Below, piece by piece: positions 15,860-27,312 of a stretch of DNA of 64,000 nucleotides. Both the position numbers and the translations under genes were made by a program. The stretch is from Arabidopsis thaliana (Eukaryota > Streptophyta > Magnoliopsida > Brassicales > Brassicaceae): the NCBI RefSeq assembly GCF_000001735.4, contig NC_003075.7, positions 8,247,001 through 8,311,000 on the forward strand. Reading direction: 5' to 3'. How positions within the stretch are numbered: the first letter of the stretch is position 1; each line of letters begins with the position of its first letter. Below the pieces are notes generated by a model, which did not search any database, was not told where the DNA came from, and was given only the letters and a program-made list of their open reading frames with translations.

Positions 15860-18800
15860 GAGAATCTATTCTCTGTTTTGGTATGCAATATCTTTGTTTT
15901 CTCTCTGTATATGTGTTTTTACTCTTGTTTTTTTATTAATAAAACATTAGACTGCAAAAAAAAATTAATGAAAAAATTAGAGAATTTTTTTTTTTTTTTT
16001 GCCTGAAAAAGATCAAAAATGGCATGAATATGAAAAAAAGTCATATTCATTGATTGTGAATTTTTTTGTTAGCTAAGTAATTAAATTAGGAACTATAGAA
16101 GTTTTGTTTTCGTAAACTTACAAAAACAAATATTAAATATGACAAAAATTGATTTCAAGTTCTCTCTCTTTGTCATCTATTACCTACTATAATCTTTCAC
16201 TAATCACAATGCACAACTCAAAATTTTTGGATTTTTTAAAATAGATAATGCAAACAAAAAATTCACCCAAATCGATTTGATATTAATTGAATGAATATCT
16301 TGATCTTCAAATTGAATTACTCTCTAGCTTTTTTTTATTGGTTAAATGTGAAAGTTTATTTTTAGATTTTTACCAAACACAGAGAAAAAAAAAAAAAACA
16401 ATACCGCAAATACGACAAAAGAGCATAAAATTAATGACATTAACGAAATGAGAACGCTCCGATGGTAAAAGTCACGACGAAAATTTTGATGTTGCCACGA
16501 GGAAACTTTTGATGTTGCCACGAGTGAACAGCGATCTGAAATCAACTCTCAAACTTTAGAAAAAACGGTGCTTACACTCTAACAAGACTACTTGCAATGG
16601 AGGTGTTGAATAATTATTCAACTGTTTAATTAATAGAAAGGGGGTGTTGAAAACTGAAAAAACCAACGTGGATTTTAGGGTGTTGAATCTGTATAACATG
16701 TTGAATTATTATTTTTTGGGCTCATGTATGCCACATGTCACTATTTTATTAGATGGTGTGTTTCACACACTCAAAACGAAAATAGAGGGTTTTCTATTAT
16801 TATTTTTCCGATAAAAATAATAAATTATTGTGAAGCTGACACTGGTTATATTATTATTTGAGATTTTAGAGATTTTTATCTCAGGCCTATCTATCTACAA
16901 TCAATTATTATGTAGCAAATAGTTTTAAAAAAAAATATTTATATGAATATCCATAACTATTGAAGCTCTATAAAAAGAAACTTAGTTCATTTCATTTAGA
17001 CACATACAAAAAAATATCATTTCTATCATAATTTTCTTATTATCCTCAAAAAACTTTTGCTTTTATTTTTAATTTGATTTTTATAAAATAGATATCAATA
17101 ATTATTATTAATATGCTATCACAAAAAAATAAATATATATGTAAATATAAATTATAAAATAATAATTGTAGGTTAGAGTGTTGAATTTTATTAAAAGAAA
17201 TTATTGTAGTGTTTAAAAATTATGTTGGAAGAAAGAGAAGATGATGTGGAATAAAGAGAAGATGATGTGGAGTGTTAAAAAGTGAAAAAGAAGGATGTTG
17301 AATAAATTTGCCATTGCAAATAGCCTTAGTTAAAATAAAGTTGATATATCTAAAAAAAGCAAAACACTTTTCTAAACCAAACAATCTTCTATTCAATCGC
17401 GTTAGTTACACTCTAACTTAGTTATAATAAACGAAAACAAAACAGCATATGAGTTTTAAGAGCATTTATGCTCTGTTTTGGGCTGTAATAACTTTATTTT
17501 CCCTTTTTATCAGTATTTTTACACTTGATTTTTTCATAATGAAATATTAGACTGCAAAAAAAAAAATTAAAATAAATTTTTCTTCTTAATTCGCCAGTTA
17601 AAGATCAAAAATAACATGAATATGGAAAACATCATATTCATTGATTGTGAATTTTTTTGTTAGCTAGTTAGTTAAACTAGGAACTATGAAAGTTTTGTTT
17701 TCGTAAATTTACAAAAACAAATATTAATTATGACAAAAATTGATTTCAAATTCTCTCTTTGTCATCTATCGTCTGCCATTATCTTTCACTAATCACAATG
17801 CACAACTCAAATTTTTTGGAGTGTTTAAAATAGATAATGCAAACAAAGAATCTACCCAAATCGATTTGATATTAATTGAATGAATCTCTTGATCTTCGAA
17901 TTGAATTACACTCTAACTTGTCTTTTTTTGGTTAAATGTGAAAGTTTATTTTTAAACTTTCACCGAACACAGAGAAACAGAAAACCAAAAACTATACCGC
18001 AAATACAACAAAACAGCATAAAAGTTAATGACATTAACGAAGTGAGCACGCTCCGATGGTAAAAGAAACGAGGAAACTTTTGATGTTGCCACGAGTGAAC
18101 CGCGATCTGATACGAGCTCTCAAACTTTTTTTGTTACTCTTGATCTTCAAATGGAATTACACTCTAACTTTTCTTTTATTGGTTAAATGTGAAAGTTTAT
18201 TTTTAGTTTTTCACCGAACACAAAGAAACAAAAAACCAAAAACTACGCCGCAAATACGACAAAAAAGCATAAAAATTAATGACATTAACGAAATGAGCAC
18301 ACTCCTATGGTAAAAGTCATGAGGAAACTTTTGATGTTGCCACAACTGAACCGCGATCTGAAATTAGCTCTCAAACTTTGGAAAACGGTGCTTACACCTC
18401 TAACTAAGTTAAAATAAAATGTATATATATGAACAAAAACAAAACACCGTTCTAAACCAAATAATCTTAGATTCAATCTCGGTGGTTACACTCTATCTTA
18501 GTTATAATAAACGAAAACTAAACACCATATGAGTTTTAAGAGCATCTATACTTTGTTTTGGGTGCAATACCTTTGTTTTTCCTTTGCATCTGAACTTTTA
18601 CTTTTAGTTTTTTAATAATGAAATATTAGAGTGCAATAAAAAATTAATAAAAATATGAGATAAATTTTTCTTCTTATTTCGCCTGAAAAATACCATAATG
18701 ACATTAATATGGAAAACATCATATTCATTGATTGTGAATTATTTTGTTAGCTAGTTCGTTCAAATAGGGACTAGGACCTATAGAAGTTTTGTTTTCTTAA

Positions 18801-20135
18801 ACTTACAAAAACAATTATTAATTGTGAAAAAAATTGATCTCAAACTCTCTCTTTGTCACCTATTACTTCCCATTATCTTTCACTAATCACAATGCACAAC
18901 TCAAATTTTTTGGATTTTTTAAAATAGATAATGCAAACAAAAAATTCACCCAAATCGATTTGATATTAATTGAATGAATCTCTTGATCTTCAAATTGAAT
19001 TACACTCTAACTTTTCTTTTCTTGGTTAAATGTGAAAGTTTATTTTTAGACTTTCAACGAACACAGAGAAACAGAAAATAAAAAACTATGCCGCAAATAT
19101 GACAAAAGAGCATAAAATTAATGACATTAACGAAATGAGCACACTCTGATGGTAAAAGTCATGATGAAATTTTTGATGTTGCTACGAGGGAACCGCGATC
19201 TGAAACCAGCTCTCAAACTTTGGAAAAACGGTGCTTACACTCTAACTTAGTTAAAACAAAATTTCTATATCTAAACATAAACAAAATACCGATCTAAACC
19301 AAATAATCTTAGATTTAATCGCGGTGGTTACACTATACCCTAGTTATAAAAACAAAAACTAAACACCATATGAGTTTTAAGAGCATCTACGTTTTGTTTT
19401 GGGTGCAATAGCTTTGTTTTCCCTTTGCCTCTGTACTTTTACTCTTGGTTTTTTAATAATGAAATTTTAGACTGCGATATAAAATTTACTAAAAAATGAG
19501 ATAAATTTTCTTCTTAATTCGCCTAAAAAAGATCAAAAATGACATGAATATGGAAAACATCATATTCATTGATTGTGAATTTTTTTGTTACCTACTTAGT
19601 TAAATTATGGACTAGGGACTATAGAAGTTTTGTTTTCGTAAACTTTCAAAAACAAATATTAATTGTGACAAAAATTGATTTCAAAGTCTCTCTTCGTCGT
19701 CTATTACCTCTCATAATCTTTCAATAATCGCAATGCATAACTCAAATTTTTTGAAGTGTTTAAAATAGATAATGCAAACAAAAAATTCACCCAAATCGAT
19801 TTGATTTTAATTGAATGAATCTCTTGATCTTTAAATTGAATTACACTCTAACTTCTCTTTTTTGGATAAATATAAAAATTTAGTTTTAGATTTTTCATCG
19901 AACACATAGAAACTGAAAACCAAAAACTATGTCGCAAATACGACACGTGAAATTTTTTGATGTTGCCACGAGTGAACCGCGATATGAAACCAGCTCTCAA
20001 ATTTTGTAAAAAACAGTGCTTACACTCTAACTTAGTTAAAATAAAATTTATATATCTAAACAAAAACAAAACACTGTTCTAAACCAAACAATCTTAGATT
20101 CAATCGCGGTGATTACACTCTAACTTAGTTTTCTA
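15849..20135 (+). repeat. Tandem array of about 0.84-1.1 kb units
   Basis: The start word ATGAGTTTTAAGAG recurs at about 15849, 17449, 18530 and 19371, followed each time by the same ordered blocks. These are a TTTTGTTTTGGGTGCAATA-like word, AATAATGAAATATTAGACTGCA, a CATATTCATTGATTGTGAATTTTTTTG block, CAATGCACAACTCAAA, CAAATCGATTTGATATTAATTGAATGAATC, and CGATGGTAAAAG...GATGTTGCCACGA...CTCTAAC. Unit spacings are about 1,600 (enlarged by a 739-bp insertion), 1,080 (enlarged by an internal repeat of about 250 bp, 17885-18130 and 18137-18380) and 840 bp. The first unit overlaps the stop codon of the RNase H relic, so the repeat derives from that gene's 3' flank. No coding function is supported. 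Confidence 0.85.
16587..17325. mobile_element. Non-autonomous DNA transposon inserted in the array
   Basis: The ends are near-perfect 15-bp inverted repeats: GACTACTTGCAATGG at 16587-16601 and CCATTGCAAATAGCC at 17311-17325 (the complement reads GGCTATTTGCAATGG). The sister array units give the empty site, CTCTAACTTAGTTAA. The right flank TTAGTTAA fits a 3-bp TTA target, as in PIF/Harbinger elements, but the left flank reads AACAA, so the duplication is decayed. The internal sequence is AT-rich with no transposase. Confidence 0.65.
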
Positions 20136-20143
20136 ACTTAGTT

Positions 20144-20181
20144 ATAATATATATATATATTATATATATATATATATATAA
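20144..20181. repeat. AT dinucleotide microsatellite
   Basis: An interrupted (AT)n tract of about 38 bp at the right end of the tandem array, self-complementary and likely polymorphic. Confidence 0.95.
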
Positions 20182-20495
20182 ACGAAAACTAAACACTATA
20201 TTAAACCAAACCATCTTAGATTCGATCAAAACCAAAATTCAATATATACTATTTTCATTTAGAAAAAGACAGAAAACCTTTATCTAAAAATTGAAGGATT
20301 TTTTTATACCATCGCATTAAAAGGAAAAAGATAGCATCCAAAATCCAAAAATAAATAAAAAACATGATTACCTCAACGCTTCACAAGACCACACATCCAT
20401 GAAAATGTCACAGATTCATAACCTCAACCTGAGATTCCTCATTCTTAAACCCCAAACCTCCCAAATTCTATCGAACCTTCACAAAGCTCACAAAA

Positions 20496-20759
20496 ATGGA
20501 GGTCGAAGGCAAAGGAGGAGAAGCTGGAACCACCACCACAACCGCACCTCGGAGATTCGCACTTCCGGTGAACGCGGAAAACAAAGCAACACCTGTCCGA
20601 CTATTTTCAGTCGCTAAACCTCACATGAGAGATTTCCATGTCTCATGGTTTCAATTCTTATCAAAAGAATCTATCGTTCTTTACTTATACGTGTCTTCTC
20701 TTCTCTACCAAAATCATACAAACAACATCACTTATAAGAATGTAAGAAAGATACAATAA
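20496..20759 (+). pseudogene. Captured N-terminal fragment of a high-affinity nitrate transporter (NRT2.5-like)
   Basis: The ORF begins MEVEGKGGEAGTTTTTAPRR, then FALPV.AENKAT...LFSVAKPHMR.FH.SWFQF. This matches the N-terminus of Arabidopsis NRT2.5 (AT1G12940) as I remember it, with a few substitutions, up to about base 20663. The next codons (LSKESIVLYLYV...) no longer match and the ORF ends at 20759. None of the roughly twelve membrane helices of the transporter is present, so it cannot transport. It is a truncated, displaced duplicate next to the tandem array. No poly(A) or target duplication was obvious, so the mechanism is unclear. Confidence 0.65.
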
Positions 20760-20868
20760 TTAAAAAAATTAAAAACAACGTTAATAAATAATGTTGCTAC
20801 TACAATAATGAAATTTGTTGGTTGTATGATCATTGGTCGTAATTTTTGTGTATCGTGTGGCTTACTCA

Positions 20869-23191
20869 TCACTCCATATCTCTAAGGCTTTCACTAGTCA
20901 ACCACAGCTTCTTCTGGACAATGAATACAACATTGTCTGAATCTTGATCTGAATCTGAGTCTGTCTTGGTACCTACTTCTTCCCAATGCAATGCCTTTAG
21001 ATACTTCTTCACAAAATCCACCACTCTTTGTTTATCCCTTATGATTATAAACCCGCTCGGGCGCAGTATTCGATCCATCTCCAGTAACAAATCCACTTCA
21101 CTACATCCTTTTTTCTTGATATCCGATATAATATCCCAAGCATGGAGGAGATCATATGTCCTTGGATATGTCGAGAATGCTTCACACCTGTGGTACATTC
21201 AAAAACATGCTAAAAATTTCAAATTCGGTGTAGAAATAATGTGTCATTTCGAAAATTTAAGTATAAAAACTGACCAGCTATGAACCGCGCCCATTAAACC
21301 TCTGTCATATATCAGTTTAAGCGTGTTAGGTCCGTCCTCAGGAACAACATTCATTACCCAGACATCTTTTTCTTTCAGAGCAGCAGCAAAAGAGCCCATG
21401 CTTGCTTTCATGTCCATTATGTTCCTCACTGTATCTGATTCGATTCTTGGACTCAAGAGATCCCAATAAGTATCTACTCTCTGCCTCCAAAGTTCCTGTA
21501 TGAATAAGAAACATATGATGTGACTTAATAGCCCATGGTCTTAGTTTGTCAGTTGCAATAAACAGAGAAGTTATGGGTTTCTATATACCGTGTCCTTCTC
21601 AAACATGCCCGTTGAATATCCAAAATCAGCAAGTCTGGGAGGAGGAGAGGTTAACCGAGCTGGCCATGGAGCTAATCCACTTCCCTTGGTTTTGTGGTCA
21701 TCTAAGACAACCCCAAAAAAGAGTTCAGAGGAAATATACGCTGTTATTGAAAAGCGAGAAGAAGCTTGAAAACTTACGGTCACTGTAAGAAGTAATGCAA
21801 GCTTCCATGTTTACGCCCCACACAGCATCAGGGTCATTATCAGAACGGCAAAGAGGAGGCTGAGTTCCAGGTTCTCTTTCTAGATAACAATCATTTGTCA
21901 AAGGTTTCTGCCAAATAACAGTTTGATTCCTTTTTGCCGCGATCTTCCAACACATGCGCTCCACAAGAGCACTCATTTCTCTCCAGATTCTAAGATCCTC
22001 TTCATCTTGTGCATATGCCTCTGGAGATGAATATGCAAAATAACCACCAGGTCTAAGTACTCTGTCTAGCTCGAGAAGAAGAATCCCGTCTCTTTGTAGC
22101 CAATCGATTCTGCAACGTGAACAGTGAGAAAGTTCAAAAGATCTGCTTGGGTATGGGAGCCTCTTTGTCCCTAAAACACCGAGGGAGGCAGGAATCCCTC
22201 TCTCAAGAGCAAATTGGATTTGGTTCTGATGCACATCATTTGGAGCCAAGGACATTGTGAGAATATCCGATGATAAAAGATAACCTCCAAAACTCGCAAC
22301 ACCACAACCAACATCGAAAACCGTCCTTAGCCTTCCACCGTTGTTCAGCACGTTGTTAGGATAGTTAAGCATCTGAAAAATTTCCAAGAATACAATTAGC
22401 AAATGAAAGAATAATATACGTTCTCTTGTACAAACACCAAGTGTAACTTCCTTACATTTGCCATCGATGCAATATACTTATCAGCACCATAATGAAAATG
22501 TGTGCCTCCACCAGGGAAATTAATCTTATCTCCTTTGACAACCATCCAGTTTTGGTCAGACTTCTCATGTGCAAGATGAGTATGAGGTATGTTCACTTTC
22601 CACACTTCATCTCTGCTTTTTGGCCATTTAATCGGAACCTAAAACATATTGGAAGAGAAAACAGTTATGTCATCGTAACTAATCATATCGATAAAACTGT
22701 ATAACATATCGATAGACACCTTATATCCATTAGGAGGCGGAATCAAGCAATTGAATCGTCTCTCAGGAGGAGGACAATGACGTTCATAATGCTCCATCAA
22801 AGACAAATCCAGCTTCAATCTCATTTGGTATATAAGATTCCTATCTAAGCAAGGAATAAGCTCCGAATGTCGATCATCACACACCTTCGTAAAAAACAAA
22901 CACATTAACATATACCACTTGAACATAACCATCATTGAGAAAACACTCAAGAAGACTCACAGGAAAACTTCTCGGAGTGAAACCATCATCAACACCAAAT
23001 GAGCTAGAAGTGTCATCCTGTTTAGTATCATCATCATCCCCACCTAACCCGAGTTTTCTCCCGTATTCGATAGCCGATGCTCTATGATCAGAAGAGCCGT
23101 AGAACAGATATACGAAAACAAGAACTACCGCTGCAACGCAAACCAAAGCAATCACCCGCTTCTTTTGCCCTCCATCTGATCTTCCTTTCAT
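20869..23191 (-). CDS. PMT3: Golgi methyltransferase PMT3 (DUF248/QUA2 family)
   Basis: Seven coding exons (23191-22961, 22884-22720, 22638-22456, 22372-21778, 21701-21589, 21495-21275, 21187-20869) give 608 residues. It is a type II membrane protein: basic N-terminus MKGRSDGGQKKR, a signal anchor at about 13-32, then an acidic Ser-rich stem. The lumenal part holds the paired methyltransferase modules of the family. The SAM-binding motif FDVGCGVASFGG is near 212, DVHQNQIQFALERG follows, LELDRVLRPGGYF lies mid-protein, and MDRILRPSGF in the second half. Relatives (QUA2, QUA3) methylate pectin in the Golgi. The upstream in-frame extension starts at GTG, not ATG, so MKGRS is the first start. The sequence agrees with AT4G14360 from memory. 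Confidence 0.94.
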
Positions 23192-24659
23192 TGCCTTCTT
23201 ATTTGAGATAAAGCCAAACGGAGACCCAACGTTCCGAGTTAAAGGATGCAGACTACTAAGTGAAGACTTCAGCTTTAAAAATTGATGATTTCTCACTAGT
23301 TACAGATATTTGAATCTGTTCTATATATATATAAAAAAAGACAATGCTTAGTATCTGTAAGAATAGTAACAAAAAGAACACACGCACATATACCAATCTT
23401 AACCACACACAAAAAAAGAGAAATGTGGTCTACTACTACTCACTTAGAGAAACTAAAGTATTCAATTATCAACACTAGCAAAGAATCTGGATTTTTAGGA
23501 TATAAAAGCACTCAATTCACAAAACAGTTGATTCCTCACTGTTCTGTTAGAATTTGGTGTGTTTGTTATTAAGTATTTGGTCCGAATCTTTGCACGAGGA
23601 ATCAACTACAATTTCCCAGAATAAGAACAGATCTGGTGTGAGAATGAAACAGAACAGGATCGACCCATAAATACATTATCCACTGGTGTATCAATCAAAC
23701 GATAGGATTTAAAAATCATAAAAGAAGCTTATAAACAACGAATTCAAATCTACCACAGTAATAATGATAGACAAAGCCTCACAGAGCACAACCGATTCGT
23801 ATCTCAAAATTGAAACTTTAAACAAAACAGCGAAACCCAGAAAGATCAAAAGAAGGGACTTACACAACCCAAGTAAAGGTTCTAGATTTGGAAGAGACAA
23901 TGACAGATCTCAAAGGCAAAAAACCGCAGTGTGTTATTCAAAAGAGAGAAAGAAGGAGATGGGGAGAGAGACTCGGATCTGGGATTGGTTTATCACTCTT
24001 CTAAATTAGGAAAGAGACCAACTTTTTTTAATCTTCGTGTGAAATGAGAATGAAGGCAGCAAAGCGACACACTGCAAGTGAAAGAGAGAGAGAGAGAGAG
24101 AGAGAATCGGTGGAGGTCGTTATTTGTTCATCGGTGTTTATATAAATAAATATACTTTTTCTACTTTTATCATCAACTCTAGTTTTTGTCGGCGTTCGTT
24201 CTGTTTTGTATATTTGGGATAATTCGTAAGTTGTACACCTGTTTCTTTTCTTTCATATTTGCCAATAAAAAAAATCATAGTGTAACAACACGTTCAGTGG
24301 AATGCTAGTCCTCTGGAAAAATTGTTAAAGGGTGAGGTCTTAGATTCGAAAAACTCCAAACATACTAACAAAATGTATAATGGGTCAGAAGGGCTTATAG
24401 GATCGATGCGCTGTAACGCCAACTGAATTCCACGGAACAGGTTGTTACATATAGAGTTTGTAAGATTGAAGGAAAAATTAACATTGATCATGTAACAAAG
24501 ATAAAAAGACAAACTAAACTTGTCGTGATTCTATATTTCGACTTCTTTGACTTCACCACATAACATACACACAATAAAAAAATTTGTAGTTATCTTTTAA
24601 AGACAAAGTAAAAAATAGGAGATAGTTTCAATATCTTCCAGCCATAGAGGAGATATGCT
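23192..24659. other. PMT3 leader and promoter, plus spacer to XBAT34
   Basis: The leader probably has an intron: a donor-like GTAAGTCCC (coding sense) lies near 23865 and an AG acceptor near 23290. A GA/CT microsatellite (24083-24105) and TATA-like TTTATATAAATAAATATAC near 24136 mark the promoter side. Sequence from about 24200 to 24659 carries the 3'UTR of the - strand XBAT34 gene. No other gene seen. Confidence 0.45.
24083..24105 (+). repeat. GA microsatellite in the PMT3 leader
   Basis: Eleven to twelve GA units. In PMT3 mRNA sense this is a CT tract, a common plant promoter and leader element. Confidence 0.95.
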
Positions 24660-26685
24660 TCAAACATGATATAGCTTAATGACCTGATCAATGTTGGCGC
24701 GACAAACAGGACATCCCATTTTCTTGTTTTCAATCTCTTTCAAGCAAGAAATGCATCCGGCGACATGTCCACACGGCACACACACTGCTTCAGATGGTGC
24801 ATCCACACAAATCACACACAGTCCATCTTCTTTATTCGCAGTTTTTGGAGAAGGAAGTGACATGGCGACACGAGTCAAAGCATCATCACTTAGTGCAGGA
24901 ACATTGGTTGTTGTTGTTGTTGCTTGAGATGTTTTCATAAACCTTGGAGGATTCATTGGCTGTATAAATTTCCAATTAGTATTAAAGGTTAAAATGAGAC
25001 AAAGAGACACATATATCACGAAAGTTAATTGTATATATCTTATGGCATATACCTGTGGAACTCCTTTACATGCCTCAGAAAACCAATTCATCTGTTTCAT
25101 GTCGCCTTTGATCTCAGCTGCTAGCTTAAGACGTATTTCTGGAAAAAAACAAAAGAAACTCATGTTTTTAATTCACGAGACATAACAATTTGTATGGTTA
25201 CTGAATCTTAAAAAATAATAAAGAGTTACTTACGTCTATCGACTTGAGCCCAACGCCTCGCCTGAGAAATGAATCCGCTTTCTCTTCTCTGCCTCATGGA
25301 CTTTGGACCTATCCATGATAATAAAGTTCAATCAACAAGGAACAAACAGATTCTTTATAAAATGCATGAAAAGTGTGAGGAATTACTTCTGGAGTCATCA
25401 ATAATCATCACTGAATCATCACACCGAAATGATTTTGGTTCCTCTAAGTTTGCTTTCCACAAAGGTATCACCATTCTTGGTTGTGCATCCTAGTGGTAAA
25501 CATCTCAAAACTTAGAAACAATGACACTATCCAACAAGATTCCCAAACCAGTGAACTAGATAATGAAAAATTCCTCAAGAGACTAAAGGATAATTTTTAA
25601 GTACCTGAATACTATCATACAGAACCAACTCCAACTTTAAAGGCTTTGTAGGGTTTCTTGAACCAGTTGGTACGACAACTACCCATCTGCAAAACATGTT
25701 CCAAAAAAGATTCATATTCATGTGTGCGCTACAAGAAAGTAATTAGGTGCTAAAGATTGAAAAAATTGGTTAAATGGTAAATACTCACACTTTTCTTGAA
25801 AGAAGCTGAGGAGCAAATAAATTAAGCAAGCTGGAGCCAGAATACTCACGCATACAACCAGAGAACAAGCAGATATGACTCTACAAGAATCAACAGTCTA
25901 AAAGTTATAAAAAGCTCATGACTCGTCTAATTGCAGTCAATATGAAATAAGTGTTACAAGCATATACCTCGATTGCGCGTACGACATTACTGTAACCTTC
26001 ATCTCTAGCAACCTCGAGAGCTGTCTTAACATCATCATCAAGAACCAATGGATTTGCTACAAAAATAACAACACATATATGCAAATATAAATGAAAAACC
26101 ATAAAAGAGTTTTTACTCATCAAATTGGTAAAGAAGATTCAAACCAAAACTTACCACCGTGAGACAGAAGTAACTTAACCGTGTGTACGAGACCTCTTTT
26201 TGCAGCATGGTGCAGAGGAGTCCCACCATTGCAACCTAATAAATTTTGAATGAATTAGCTCAAAATATGGTTTGATGAGAGGCATATCAAGAAATTTTAT
26301 AGCTACAAAGAAAATGAATTGATGATAATAGTACCAGAACGATAAGCATTGACATTGGAGCCCAACTCAAGCAGAGTTTTTGCTACATCATATAGATCGT
26401 CGTTCGTACAAGCTAAGATTAATGGTGTTCTCCCTAATTTATCCACCCCCTGAATCCAAAACCATAGTGACAATTCAGAAAACAAGAACAACACCAAGAG
26501 GATAATTACTAGAGATTTGGTTGAAAAACAAAACAAAAAGGCTTTTAAAAAGATGGGAGTAGGGAAAGAAGAAAAACCTCGAGTCCTGCTCCTTCATGGT
26601 GAAGTGATTTGATACCTTCGACGTTGTTGTTACTCACTTCTTGAAACAGCATCTCATCCTTGGACTGTGATTGTTGTTGCCCCAT
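24660..26685 (-). CDS. XBAT34: Ankyrin-repeat RING E3 ubiquitin ligase
   Basis: Ten coding exons (26685-26578, 26449-26335, 26235-26155, 26056-25968, 25880-25789, 25686-25605, 25489-25387, 25308-25234, 25138-25053, 24959-24660) give 376 residues. The start MGQQQSQSKDE has Gly at position 2, a possible N-myristoylation site. Ankyrin repeats lie at about 35-130 (GVDKLGRTPLILACTN, then GGTPLHHAAKRG, then KTALEVARDEG). A C-terminal C3HC4 RING at about 324-364 (LCVICVDAPSEAVCVPCGH...CPVCRANI) recruits E2 enzymes. This matches the short XBAT34/XBAT35 branch of XB3-type ligases; XBAT35 is known in ethylene and defence signalling. By order it is AT4G14365. Its substrate is not visible from sequence. 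Confidence 0.92.
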
Positions 26686-27312
26686 TTTTAGAAGGAATAT
26701 CAAATGAATTGAACTTAGATAGGAGAAGAAGAAAGTCAAGATCTATTTTATAGAAAAGTTCTTGCCTTAAGTTAAGAAATAGGGAAAAGTAAAGGAATAG
26801 ATTATGAAAAAACGCGGCAATAGCCAGGAATTGATTGTATAATTGCTTCAAAAAGACAAAAAAAAAACTATTGCTTTGAAGACTTTTTCAAGAACAATGA
26901 AGTGTCGGAGAAAGTTCAGAGTTGACTGGACTCGGTTAATAGAAAACAAAAAGTGGAGACTTTGGAGTTGACTCAAGAAAATGCCAAATATATCTTCTTA
27001 AGATGGACTTGATGGTAAACTCAAACAAGAATCTAACAATTAGAACATTAATGCAACTCTTGAGATGATTATTATAATCTTTATGTCCAATTTAAACTTT
27101 CATAGGAAAAAAACAAAAATAAATCTAGTTTTGTTTTCCACCTAAGAAAATCGTACGTGGATCAAAACCTTCATACGTTTACATATATTTGTGACATAAA
27201 CTCAAAAGAAAACAATAAATCTTTGTATCTATTTTGGTCCTACAGTAATGACATTCCAATGATGCCTTGTTCCTCAATCTACTTTGCCAAACTGCTATTA
27301 TACACATGATGA
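26686..27312. other. Spacer: XBAT34 promoter and PRAF gene 3'UTR
   Basis: No gene supported. The XBAT34 leader region lies just above 26685, and the 3' end of the - strand PH-RCC1-FYVE gene just below 27313. Short ORFs here have no recognisable content. Confidence 0.5.

Noticed and set aside
17880-18476. Several 60-85 codon ORFs in the tandem array, two of them similar to each other
   Set aside because: Their similarity only reflects the repeat units. Stops and frames change between units, so no coding constraint is visible.
14800-20135. CRISPR-like array
   Set aside because: Repeat units are about 0.8-1.1 kb without short regularly spaced repeats. The DNA is a plant nuclear tandem array.
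23192-23296. Upstream extension of PMT3 by 35 residues
   Set aside because: The extended frame begins at GTG and runs into a probable leader-intron acceptor. The family starts with a short basic segment and signal anchor, as MKGRSDGG does.
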